NCBI GenBank assembly: GCA_002418465.1
Contig: DIEE01000040.1
Location: 888 to 24,964, forward strand
Length of the DNA: 24,077 nucleotides
Origin: Pseudomonas sp. UBA5782
Lineage (GTDB): Bacteria; Pseudomonadota; Gammaproteobacteria; Pseudomonadales; Pseudomonadaceae
Direction of reading: 5' to 3'
Shown here in pieces: positions 8,222-16,245 of the stretch (the first letter of the stretch is position 1; each line of letters starts with the position of its first letter). Under the pieces are notes generated by a model. It was not told where the DNA came from, did not search any database, and saw only the letters and a program-made list of their open reading frames with translations. The translations under genes were made by a program, and so were the position numbers.

Positions 8222-8235
8222 GCTGCTTTACCCGC
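8203..8235. terminator. Possible bidirectional terminator-like stem between ispH and pilE
   Basis: GCGGGTAAAG (8203-8212) and CTTTACCCGC (8226-8235) form a perfect 10-bp stem with a 13-base loop. It contains the ispH stop codon and lies 9 bases beyond the pilE stop, so it could end both converging transcripts. No U run follows on either strand, so classic intrinsic termination is uncertain. Confidence 0.45.
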
Positions 8236-8243
8236 TTCGCGAA

Positions 8244-8708
8244 TTACTTCCAGCAATCGTTAACGCTAGCACCCGAGGCACTCACGCCACGGGTGCCGAT
8301 AGCGTTCAGGGTCAGGTTTCCGCATTTGGTGTCTGCGGTTTGCGAGCCCTGAGGAGTGGCCGTCAAGGTGTAACCGCCGTCGTTGTTAACTTTGCTCACG
8401 GCCAGTTTGTATTTCCCGGTAGACGATAGCGCCGATGACGTTGCGTCGTTGCCCGTTCCGCTGGTCGTGGTGCTTGGAAGGTTCAGTTTCCCCAATTCAC
8501 CAGCAGCACTGACGTAACTATTATTCTGCGCAAAATAGCGCTCTTCCCTAGCAGCTGCCTCGTTCAATAGCGCCTGACCCTCGGTACGGTTACTGCGCAG
8601 TATGTACTGCTGATAACTTGGGTAGGCAATAGTGGCAAGAATACCAATGATCACTACGACGATCATAACCTCAATGAGTGTAAATGCAGCTTGATACTTG
8701 GCTTTCAT
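8244..8708 (-). CDS. pilE: Type IV minor pilin PilE
   Basis: PilE is a minor pilin that, in P. aeruginosa, joins the PilVWX-FimU-PilY1 priming complex to the pilus shaft. The 154-residue product has a short leader MKAKYQAA, then FTLIEVMIVVVIIGILATIAYPSYQQYILRSNR, the conserved N-terminal pilin helix with Glu at mature position 5. A Cys pair near the C-terminus (TKCGN, NDCWK) closes the usual disulfide loop. The start is ATG 8708, with AAGGA 6 bases upstream; the in-frame ATG at 8744 would give an atypically long leader. The residue before the predicted PilD cleavage site is Ala, not the usual Gly. It is the last gene of the leftward operon, 39 bases after pilY1, with no pilY2 between them. 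Confidence 0.93.
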   Translation of the reverse strand: MKAKYQAAFTLIEVMIVVVIIGILATIAYPSYQQYILRSNRTEGQALLNEAAAREERYFAQNNSYVSAAGELGKLNLPSTTTSGTGNDATSSALSSTGKYKLAVSKVNNDGGYTLTATPQGSQTADTKCGNLTLNAIGTRGVSASGASVNDCWK

Positions 8709-8747
8709 AAATATCCTTCTATTGATTAATACTCTACTTTTCATTTG

Positions 8748-11700
8748 TCAGAGCTCATCGTTAGAGGGTTGGAGGCGCCAGCTTTGACGGCCATTCGAAT
8801 TGTTTCCCGCCGCAATTGCTATCGGTTTGCCTGTCGTATCGTAGAGATTCCCGTCGCTGATGGTGGTGTCGCCTCCTGCGGTCTCTATCCCTGATACCAC
8901 TGAGTCGCTCAAGTTATCACCTGTATTGACTTTTCCGTCGCCATTAATGTCAAAAACATTATAAAGAGTCTTGCCGCCAGTGTATGGATTTATCCCATAT
9001 GTTATCCCGGTGAGGCCTGCCGAACAGACGTCGCTGTTTGGTGTAATAGTGGAGAAAATAAGGCCATCTCCATACAGGTTCATGCTGTACACCATCCGCT
9101 CTCCGGCTGTCAGATCGAAGTACCAACCCCATCTATCGACATTTGCATCCGCTGTGCCACTGGATGAATACCACGTGGCTGTATTGGCGGTCAGTAAGCG
9201 CACAGCTTTGGTAGTTCCCTCTACCGTTGTGGTTGATGAACTGAGTGTTTGGGCTAATAAGTTCGTGCGGGTCTTACTAGTCGTCGAACTGCTATCAGCA
9301 ACTTGGCCAGCCGTCTGGCGGTCCCATACACCATACATCGTTTGTGTCTGGTTGCTTGCCTTGTCAGTAATTCCTAAATATCGGCCTGTGCCGAAGGTTA
9401 CCAGGTAACCGAGTCCAGTCGGATGGCGCACCAGGCTTGGTGCTGCTGTTACTGGTTGGCGAACACCAGCTGCATTTCTTGCGACATACAGCGGGTTTCC
9501 GCTGAAAGATACCTTTAGTTTGTTTGCTGCGGCTGTCGCCGCAAAAGGTTTTTCCGCTGCGGTGTCTAGTAGATCAAATCGCCAGATATTACCGAGTACG
9601 TCCCCTGCATAGGCATAATCGATAATCCCGTCACTATTGAAGTCCGCGGTGCGAATGGCGGAGAGGCCATTACTCCCTAATGTTTCGCCCTGTTCCGCGG
9701 TTGGGGTTACGGTAAGTTTTTTGATCAGATTTCCGGTCTTGATGTTCAATATCAGAAGCGCCGCTCCATTGCTCGAGCTGTTATAGCCATTAGATATGAG
9801 CACCGCCCATTCTCCCGTATGGAGTCTGGATACAGTCGGTTTTGGAAGCGTATATCCCAAGGCTCCGTCATTAGCGCTTGTATATTCCCAAAGGAGTTTT
9901 GGCGAGCTGGGGGTGGTGATGTCGAGCGCAAAGACCTCCCGTCCCCCCGCGCCTAAAGAACCAACTAGGACGGTATGCCACTGGTCATCATAATAAACAT
10001 CCGTTACCACCGAAGTACCGTCGACATAGTACTGGTGAGGCGTGCTTTCTTTACCATAGTTTACATCTGTGAGGATGTTAAGTTTGGGGATTACTGCTGT
10101 CGGAATAAAGGCGAACTGCTCTATACCGGATGTTGCATTAAAAGCGTGGAGCATTCCATCATTCGCGCCTAAATATAACATTGGAGTGCGAGTTTTCAAA
10201 TCGCTTTGGAAGGTTGCATATTTGGCTGCTGTTCCGTCGATGGTGCCTGCGCGATAAGCTAGGTACTGAGCACCTTGAACAAGGATAGGAGATGAGTTAA
10301 TTACATCGCCAAGCTTTGTTGCTCCCTGCTTCCTATTACGCAAAGTGCTGCAGCCTGTCAGTGAAGCACACGAGTCTCCTCTTATAAAGGCTGTCCTAGC
10401 TTCGCCATAGTTGTCAGTTGTTCCAGATTTGTTCTGATTAAGCAGTGCTTGAAGGTCTTGCCCATTGAAGCTCTTCTCATGCAAGTTTTCCCATGTGAAG
10501 CTTTGGAAGCCGTTGTCATTTGCGCTGTTAGCCATATAGATATTTCGAGTGTTGGGTAATTTGCTAGCCGCTTTCCATTCAGTGGTAGTAGCTATGCTAG
10601 TGGTAGTGCTCCCATTGGCTGTTGTGGTTACGGTCGAGTTCTTTTCCTTGATCACATCTCCAGTCCAACCGTCTATGTCAAAGGTAGTGCGATATACATA
10701 GGTGCCGGCGCTGGCAGTGTTCTGTTGAGAGCTATCGACCGAAGGTTTGCTTACTGAGTAGTTTCGCTGGCTTATATCGCTAAAGGCTTTGTTCAGTTGA
10801 TCCTTCAGTGTAAGTGCGTTCGTAACAAGGAAATAATTGTCAGGAACTCCATCTTTGTCAGTGTCAGGATCTGCCGCTGTTGTTCCGTACTTGGCCGCGT
10901 ACCATAGTGGATTTTCCAAGAAGGTGGCGTTTGCTTTACTCGCGGGGGTAAATGTACGGGAAGCAGATATGGGCAGGTATGCACACGCTGCGTTTGAAAG
11001 ATTTTGTATGCACCACCCAGGATCACGGCCACTCGGAGTATTTAGTTTGTATGCCTTGTCTTGAGCCTGGCTCGTATCGTTATCTCTGACCTCTACATAG
11101 GTACCGTCGGCGGTCGTTCCGGAAATAACATATCCCATGTGCTGGATAATGTCGCCAGAAGCAACTTGAGAGTCCATCGCTATACTTAGCTGGTATTGGT
11201 TTGCGTTCCTTACAACTCTCAATGTGTAAAGTACGAACGCATCCATGTCATGGTCACTGCCTTGCTCTACGTCCTCGTAATTTATCCGGAAGCTCGCATA
11301 AGGTAGGCCGTTATTAATTAGTGCATTGCAATCCTTTCCGGAAGTGGGGCAGCTGGGGTCCGTGTTGGCAATAGATTCTACGTAGAAGTCTACTATCTGG
11401 TCGGTGGGCTGAAATGCACCGTTTGTATCTATTGATCTATTGTCGGAGTTGGTACTTCCCACCGACTTGGCAAAAGGTACGACTGTTACGGTTGCGCTCC
11501 CAACTGGAAATTTGATGGTGGGAAGCGGAGATGCAAGTGCAATTGAATAAGTAAGAAGATTTTTGTCGCCGCCAATTTTTGTATTGGCGCCAAAGTTCGA
11601 GATCGCGGCGGAGTAATAGGTGCCTTGCTTAGTCGGTTCTTGGGGCGCAAGGCCGCGAACAGTGGATAGGTTAGTTACATCCTTTGCTGTCGGAGCACCA

Positions 11701-13772
11701 TCGCTGACATCATTTGATTCTCCGATGAAGATGTTTTTTGTGCCGCCGCCTTCTTTTGTCCAAACTTTGTCCGCTTCTGTGGATACATTGAGGCTAAGAT
11801 TCAGATCGTCCGTTACGCTGGTGTCCCAGTGACTACCGGGTAACTTATAATCGTAAGAAGGGTTTATGTCGCTTATTACCGTCATTGCGGGCACTGAACA
11901 ACTTGCATAGCCCGCGCCCCCGCTGGATGCAGCGGTATAAGGGGGTTGCCAGGTATCGAGCTTCGGAAGATCGAGCGTGGTTTTGTCCTTGCCTGTTGTG
12001 CTGTTGTAGTTATATGCGCTGGTGGGACTAGTGGCGCCAGCAAAGTAGCGCATCGTCTCGTACATCATCTCGCCAATAGGGTTTCCCCACATATAGCAAG
12101 GTGTGCTGGGATTCGTTTGTGTCATTGCTCGGTTTGCCAGCAAGCCGCAACCGTATCCCCAACTGCTATAGCTGTAATCAATAATGCTGAATTTGTCGAT
12201 GGTGGATACAATGCCATTGGTTATTGTGCTTGATGTGTCGCAATTCGAACCAGACTTGAAGCAGAACTGTCCTGTTGCAGAGTTATATTCTTTAGAGAAA
12301 CTCTGTAGCTTACTGCGGAGTACGCCCCCGCTCATGTTCTTCTGATAGGAGCCTGATACGAGCCCAAAATACATTTTATTGGAGGCGCCGTAGTCGTGAA
12401 GTATTCCTGTCGGTTTATAATGGGATCCGTAAGCTACGCAATTAGTCTCTCTGTAGTTTACGTTGTCTGGGCAAACACTAACTTTGACATTTTTATCTTC
12501 AAGCGTGCTGATTTGTCGATTTGGGTTTGGCGGGCTCCAGTAAACTCTAAAGTTGGCATCCCCAGTTAATTCTCTATGTCGTAAGGTGAAGCTATAGGTC
12601 GAGCCCTGAGTTAGCGCTACAGAGATAATGTTACCTGCGCCTCCACTATTGGAGGCTCCATTCGCACCGTAGCGGCCAGCAGTGGCACTGCTGATTGTGA
12701 AGTCCACAGCATCATCACCGTCAACTGAGATGTAATACGTTCCGGTGCTCGGGGCCGTCAATGTTCCTGTCAATTTGGAGTGGTAGTAATCATCCTTGTT
12801 AGAGGTTGCGCAAGAGGAGGATGCTGCTGGGTTAGTGAAGGGGTTGATGTATCTTGCGCCTGAATCGAATGTAGATGAAGGGGTGTAGGTACCTGTTCCG
12901 CAGAGAGTGCTGTTGCTCGTGTAGGTTGTTGAGTTGAATATATTATCCATCTCGGTTTTATTGCCGGTATTTACGGCATTGGTGTCTTTCCAGATGGTTA
13001 TATTTGCATTGGATATTGCACTTCCAGGCATAACTGCCCAGCTACTTTGAGGGCCGCGCGAGGTACAAGTGCCTCCATCGCAATCGTCCCCACCTACGGG
13101 GCTTTGTTTAGAGACCCAGTTCCATATTCTAAATGTTGTATTTGATAATGTTCGAAGCTGTGGAGTGCCGCCACTGGTTAGAGACACTACTGCGAATAGA
13201 TGGCGGTAACCGGATACAGGCTGACTTAGGGGGGTGTAGTCTGAAATTAAGTAGCCGTCTTTCGTTTGGCTTTCATATTCCTTCCCCCAGGTATGTGCAT
13301 CTCGTGGAATGAATGCACCCTGCAGAACGGTCTCCGTGGCTGAGTCCGTAGAACGATAGCCACCATATAGAACCTTCCGCAATGCGTCCATGCGAGAGGT
13401 CGCCAAATAGTTCAGGTAATCGCCGCTCCATTGAGCAGAGCAACGCTTGGTTGTTGTCGCGGCTGCTACTGTAAATTTGTCACCGTCATAGGTGTAGCAT
13501 GAGTTGGAGTTGAAATAGCCGTAGTAGTCGATGCCGCCTTGGGATTTCGAGAGATAACCTTTGTATCCTACGTCAAGTATCCCGTCGCCATTTAGGTCGG
13601 ATGCGTCGTTGTATGCTTCGTAATAAAGCTTATGGTCTTTCCCCATTACCAACATATTCAGAGGGGGAACCGACTCACTCAGAAATAGCGGTGTCTGAGA
13701 GATATCTATATCAGCTTTGGCGTTAGTAAGTATCAGAGCAAGACTGAAGAGTAATGCTTTTGCGTGAGACAT
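8748..13772 (-). CDS. pilY1: Type IV pilus tip adhesin and biogenesis factor PilY1 (enlarged form)
   Basis: PilY1/PilC proteins sit at the pilus tip, promote pilus assembly and mediate adhesion and surface sensing. This 1674-residue protein starts with a signal peptide (MSHAKALLFSLALILTNAKA, cleavage after AKA20). A calcium-loop-like motif DLNGDGILD lies at 59-67. A PA14-like segment lies at about 285-415 (core K333-W412: GDDAVDFTI, then YWSPP). DTDKDGVPD is at 970-978, RGD at 1131-1133, and the PilY1 C-terminal beta-propeller begins at about 1150 (GANDGMLHAFNA near 1200). DFNSDGIID is at 1377-1385 and DINGDGKVN at 1608-1616. The N-terminal region lacks a DxSxS MIDAS, although some PilY1 proteins have a VWA domain there. 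GGAG 7 bases before the ATG supports the start. GC is much lower than in flanking genes. PilY1 identity is secure from the propeller and context; domain functions are inference. Confidence 0.93.
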   Translation of the reverse strand: MSHAKALLFSLALILTNAKADIDISQTPLFLSESVPPLNMLVMGKDHKLYYEAYNDASDLNGDGILDVGYKGYLSKSQGGIDYYGYFNSNSCYTYDGDKFTVAAATTTKRCSAQWSGDYLNYLATSRMDALRKVLYGGYRSTDSATETVLQGAFIPRDAHTWGKEYESQTKDGYLISDYTPLSQPVSGYRHLFAVVSLTSGGTPQLRTLSNTTFRIWNWVSKQSPVGGDDCDGGTCTSRGPQSSWAVMPGSAISNANITIWKDTNAVNTGNKTEMDNIFNSTTYTSNSTLCGTGTYTPSSTFDSGARYINPFTNPAASSSCATSNKDDYYHSKLTGTLTAPSTGTYYISVDGDDAVDFTISSATAGRYGANGASNSGGAGNIISVALTQGSTYSFTLRHRELTGDANFRVYWSPPNPNRQISTLEDKNVKVSVCPDNVNYRETNCVAYGSHYKPTGILHDYGASNKMYFGLVSGSYQKNMSGGVLRSKLQSFSKEYNSATGQFCFKSGSNCDTSSTITNGIVSTIDKFSIIDYSYSSWGYGCGLLANRAMTQTNPSTPCYMWGNPIGEMMYETMRYFAGATSPTSAYNYNSTTGKDKTTLDLPKLDTWQPPYTAASSGGAGYASCSVPAMTVISDINPSYDYKLPGSHWDTSVTDDLNLSLNVSTEADKVWTKEGGGTKNIFIGESNDVSDGAPTAKDVTNLSTVRGLAPQEPTKQGTYYSAAISNFGANTKIGGDKNLLTYSIALASPLPTIKFPVGSATVTVVPFAKSVGSTNSDNRSIDTNGAFQPTDQIVDFYVESIANTDPSCPTSGKDCNALINNGLPYASFRINYEDVEQGSDHDMDAFVLYTLRVVRNANQYQLSIAMDSQVASGDIIQHMGYVISGTTADGTYVEVRDNDTSQAQDKAYKLNTPSGRDPGWCIQNLSNAACAYLPISASRTFTPASKANATFLENPLWYAAKYGTTAADPDTDKDGVPDNYFLVTNALTLKDQLNKAFSDISQRNYSVSKPSVDSSQQNTASAGTYVYRTTFDIDGWTGDVIKEKNSTVTTTANGSTTTSIATTTEWKAASKLPNTRNIYMANSANDNGFQSFTWENLHEKSFNGQDLQALLNQNKSGTTDNYGEARTAFIRGDSCASLTGCSTLRNRKQGATKLGDVINSSPILVQGAQYLAYRAGTIDGTAAKYATFQSDLKTRTPMLYLGANDGMLHAFNATSGIEQFAFIPTAVIPKLNILTDVNYGKESTPHQYYVDGTSVVTDVYYDDQWHTVLVGSLGAGGREVFALDITTPSSPKLLWEYTSANDGALGYTLPKPTVSRLHTGEWAVLISNGYNSSSNGAALLILNIKTGNLIKKLTVTPTAEQGETLGSNGLSAIRTADFNSDGIIDYAYAGDVLGNIWRFDLLDTAAEKPFAATAAANKLKVSFSGNPLYVARNAAGVRQPVTAAPSLVRHPTGLGYLVTFGTGRYLGITDKASNQTQTMYGVWDRQTAGQVADSSSTTSKTRTNLLAQTLSSSTTTVEGTTKAVRLLTANTATWYSSSGTADANVDRWGWYFDLTAGERMVYSMNLYGDGLIFSTITPNSDVCSAGLTGITYGINPYTGGKTLYNVFDINGDGKVNTGDNLSDSVVSGIETAGGDTTISDGNLYDTTGKPIAIAAGNNSNGRQSWRLQPSNDEL

Positions 13773-13789
13773 TTTTATCTCCAGTCAGG

Positions 13790-14368
13790 TTAGTTGTAAA
13801 TTACAGCAATGACAGACCGAACACATAAGGCATTAGGCCCACAGCTTTTGCTAGCGCCTGTGCCCTGAAATGCCTGGGCGTTAATTTCATAGTAATTAAC
13901 ACAATTGTTACCGCTTAAGTAGTCTTCGCTTTGTGTGCATTTTGTTTGGATGGCGCCGACACTGGTGGCGTCGCGGACATACCAGCGAGCGGTTCTGTCC
14001 AGTGATGTAGTGCCATCCAAGCCGTTGTAAGCGATATAGCCTTTTCCGGTTGATGTCGTGAAATAAGTTTTATAGCCATCTGCCGTGTTAGGAACCCGTT
14101 CTTGCACGCACAGGGCCGTGGGGGTCGTAGACGTACAGACTTCAGGCGCGATATTGGTATTGGCCAGACGTCGCTCCGCTTCGCGCTGCGCGGATTCCGC
14201 TGCTGATCTTAATCGTTTCTCTTCCAGCAAATTTCCGGTGATGCGTGATTCAAGGGTAACTTCGCGCATGCTGGTTACCGCGAGAAGAGTGATGATCAAA
14301 AGCATGATCAATGCTACGAACAGCACCGCTCCGTGCTGTTTTTTTGGCGTAGGTACGTCGAGCCTCAT
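13790..14368 (-). CDS. pilX: Type IV minor pilin PilX
   Basis: PilX is a minor pilin of the tip/priming complex, counterpart of the GspK pseudopilin of type II secretion. The 192-residue product has the PilX N-terminal pattern: leader MRLDVPTPKKQHG, cleavage after G13, then AVLFVALIMLLIITLLAVTSM, a hydrophobic helix. Mature position 5 is Val rather than Glu, as expected for the GspK/PilX class that caps a pilus tip. RITGNLLEEKRLRSAAESAQREAERRL continues the amphipathic helix, and six Cys are visible in the C-terminal domain. The ATG at 14368 overlaps the pilW stop as ATGA, indicating translational coupling. pilY1 follows after 17 bases. Confidence 0.93.
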   Translation of the reverse strand: MRLDVPTPKKQHGAVLFVALIMLLIITLLAVTSMREVTLESRITGNLLEEKRLRSAAESAQREAERRLANTNIAPEVCTSTTPTALCVQERVPNTADGYKTYFTTSTGKGYIAYNGLDGTTSLDRTARWYVRDATSVGAIQTKCTQSEDYLSGNNCVNYYEINAQAFQGTGASKSCGPNALCVRSVIAVIYN

Positions 14369-15147
14369 GGCATCAAGTTCCGTAGTGTCATGCTGTTGTT
14401 GACGAGTTGATAAAGTTTGTCATCCGGCACAGTGCAATCGGCGCTGGCATCCCCAAGTTTTATCCAGTCGCAATAGGCCTGGCTATTGACGCCTTGGCGT
14501 AGATTGTTCTGACTGGTCAGTAATACGTAATACCTGATGCTCCCAATGGGGCTGGTTCCAGGGGTTTGTGTGTAGCTGGTTACTTCTTTGGTGCCTGCTG
14601 CGCCGATGCCAAAGTCGAAGTGAACTCCAGCGACGCCTTCGACTAATGTGGTGCCGTTACAGAGGAGATTGCCGTTACTAACGGTAATTTTCTCAACGAA
14701 CGGTTCAGTAGGTTCGGTATACGGCGCATTGATCGAAGCTGCATTGGCAGAGCTTACGCCCGTTCCCGCGCAATCCAGTTCACTGGCCGTTCGCGGCTGA
14801 TAACGAATACAAATTGTGCTGCTATCTACTCGCGATACAGCCTGGCCAGCTACCGAAAATGCACAGGTTTCCGATCCCGTACTTGCCGTTAAAGTTTGAA
14901 CTGGAAAGGCCTCTTCTAGGGTGACATCAGGCCGACGCCGGTAACCGGCTTTGGAGAGTTGTCGATCTAGCAGCATCAACGTGAATCGGCCATTTTCCTG
15001 GTTAGCCGACTGACCTTGCTGAAAGAGGTAGTTGCTTTTATTGTCGATATATATCTGGGTAACGCCAAGTATCAGGAAGCTGCTAATCGCCAAAGCCACC
15101 ATGAGCTCTACGAGAGATAGACCAAGTTGTCCATGCCGGAAATTCAT
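14365..15147 (-). CDS. pilW: Type IV minor pilin PilW
   Basis: PilW is a larger minor pilin (GspJ counterpart) of the PilVWX-FimU core that primes pilus assembly and carries PilY1. The 260-residue product has leader MNFRHGQLG, cleavage after G9, then LSLVELMVALAISSFLILGVTQIYIDNK with Glu at mature position 5; the first mature residue is Leu instead of the usual Phe or Met. The start ATG 15147 has AGGA about 8 bases upstream, directly after the pilV stop; the same frame is open further upstream but overlaps pilV and would bury the leader. The end overlaps the pilX start by 4 bases. Confidence 0.93.
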   Translation of the reverse strand: MNFRHGQLGLSLVELMVALAISSFLILGVTQIYIDNKSNYLFQQGQSANQENGRFTLMLLDRQLSKAGYRRRPDVTLEEAFPVQTLTASTGSETCAFSVAGQAVSRVDSSTICIRYQPRTASELDCAGTGVSSANAASINAPYTEPTEPFVEKITVSNGNLLCNGTTLVEGVAGVHFDFGIGAAGTKEVTSYTQTPGTSPIGSIRYYVLLTSQNNLRQGVNSQAYCDWIKLGDASADCTVPDDKLYQLVNNSMTLRNLMP

Positions 15148-15157
15148 TGAGTGAGTC

Positions 15158-15697
15158 CTAGAGTTCGGCGCGCAAGCGATAGTGGCAAATAGTTTTGTCG
15201 TCGTTGGCTCCCGCATTTGTGTCCATGCATTCGCCATCTTTAACCCTCCACGCCAACTGGATCTCGATGGTAGAACCGCTTGCGCAGACTCCTGGCGTGG
15301 CTGAGCGGCAGACGTGGAAATCGCTGCTCAACAAGTTCGTTGCGTCGGGCAGTGCTGCCTTCGCACGCTCTGCCCAACACCCCAGACGCTGAGAGGCGGA
15401 GCTAGGAAGAGGCGCGCAGGTAGTTGCTGCCGAAGGAAACGTCGCACCCGCTGCCTTGTAGTAGCCCGACGAACTGGCGGGTAGGCCAGTGGTGGACAGC
15501 ACGGATGAGTCGGCCCGCATCATTTCCATCAAGTCATCGGCAAGCATTGCTGCCGTGTTGCGTTGAACCGAATCCTGGGTGTAGGCGATGGTTCGCCCTT
15601 GCATGGCAACCATGCCGAGTACGCCGATGCAGATCAGCACGACGGTGACGAGGACTTCGATCATGCTGAACCCTAGGCTGTGACGAAATGCGTGCAT
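15158..15697 (-). CDS. pilV: Type IV minor pilin PilV
   Basis: PilV (GspI counterpart) is part of the minor-pilin priming complex. The 179-residue product has leader MHAFRHSLG, cleavage after G9, and FSMIEVLVTVVLICIGVLGMVAMQG, with Glu at mature position 5. QRNTAAMLADDLMEMMRAD is the typical continuation of the N-terminal helix in PilV/GspI proteins. ATG 15697 is preferred because GAGGG lies 5 bases upstream; a GTG at 15709 in the same frame would add four residues but has no ribosome binding site and overlaps the fimU stop. The gap to fimU is 8 bases and to pilW 10 bases, a tightly packed operon. Confidence 0.92.
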   Translation of the reverse strand: MHAFRHSLGFSMIEVLVTVVLICIGVLGMVAMQGRTIAYTQDSVQRNTAAMLADDLMEMMRADSSVLSTTGLPASSSGYYKAAGATFPSAATTCAPLPSSASQRLGCWAERAKAALPDATNLLSSDFHVCRSATPGVCASGSTIEIQLAWRVKDGECMDTNAGANDDKTICHYRLRAEL

Positions 15698-15705
15698 GTG
15701 AACCC

Positions 15706-16146
15706 TCACAGATTGACGCTGCTCATATGTACCCGCCCAGACAGCTCGGTTTTGACGATGTATTTGATGCTGGTATTGGTGCTGGCGAAGTTGACGACCA
15801 TTGCTGCAGCTGTTCCGTCGGACTTGAACACAACGCTGGTGACGCTATCTTCCGGAGTTGCGGTAACGCTGCCAGGGACACTCATGCTGCGTATGTCGCT
15901 GCCGCCTTGGGCCGCTTTCCAGCTGCTCCCACTTTGCGTCACCGTCACTGAGGCTCGCTTGTTTATCGCATCCTCGCGTGCCGACATCAGCAGTCGGTAG
16001 AACTCGGATGCTGAGCTTTGCAGTCGATTGCTTTCTATGAGCCGGGTGAACGAAGGGACGGCGATGGATGCAAATATCCCGAGGAGAGCGACAACGATCA
16101 TCAGCTCGATCAGTGTGAATCCGGACGATGTATTTCTTTTGCGCAT
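15706..16146 (-). CDS. fimU: Type IV minor pilin FimU (GspH/FimT family)
   Basis: FimU (GspH counterpart) links the PilVWX-PilY1 tip complex to the pilus fibre. The 146-residue product has leader MRKRNTSSG, cleavage after G9, and FTLIELMIVVALLGIFASIAVPSFTRLIESNRLQ, with Glu at mature position 5. SASEFYRLLMSAREDAINKRASVTV is the GspH-type segment joining helix to beta sheet. ATG 16146 has a strong AAGGAG 6 bases upstream; an in-frame ATG at 16200 would give an atypical 27-residue leader. A 99-base gap separates it from fimT upstream, wider than any other spacing in the operon, so a separate promoter there is plausible. It is called FimU rather than FimT by position next to pilV. Confidence 0.9.
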   Translation of the reverse strand: MRKRNTSSGFTLIELMIVVALLGIFASIAVPSFTRLIESNRLQSSASEFYRLLMSAREDAINKRASVTVTQSGSSWKAAQGGSDIRSMSVPGSVTATPEDSVTSVVFKSDGTAAAMVVNFASTNTSIKYIVKTELSGRVHMSSVNL

Positions 16147-16207
16147 GAACAGCTCCTTTCTCGCGCGTACATATGCACCATGTCCGGGGCAATTTCCCAT
16201 GAAGGGG

Positions 16208-16216
16208 GACGAGTGG
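16208..16216 (-). promoter_or_regulatory. Possible AlgR box upstream of fimU
   Basis: On the minus strand CCACTCGTC matches the AlgR core CCGTTCGTC, as I recall it, at 7 of 9 positions, about 62 bases before the fimU start. In P. aeruginosa AlgR activates the fimU operon from this same gap. A 7/9 match can arise by chance and I saw no clear -10/-35 pair nearby. Confidence 0.25.
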
Positions 16217-16245
16217 ATCAGCGAGGCGGATAACTGGCAGACGGC

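Noticed and set aside
8748..13772. Frameshift or fusion of two genes as the cause of the large PilY1
   Set aside because: The frame is continuous with one signal peptide and a complete C-terminal propeller, so it reads as one intact enlarged protein.
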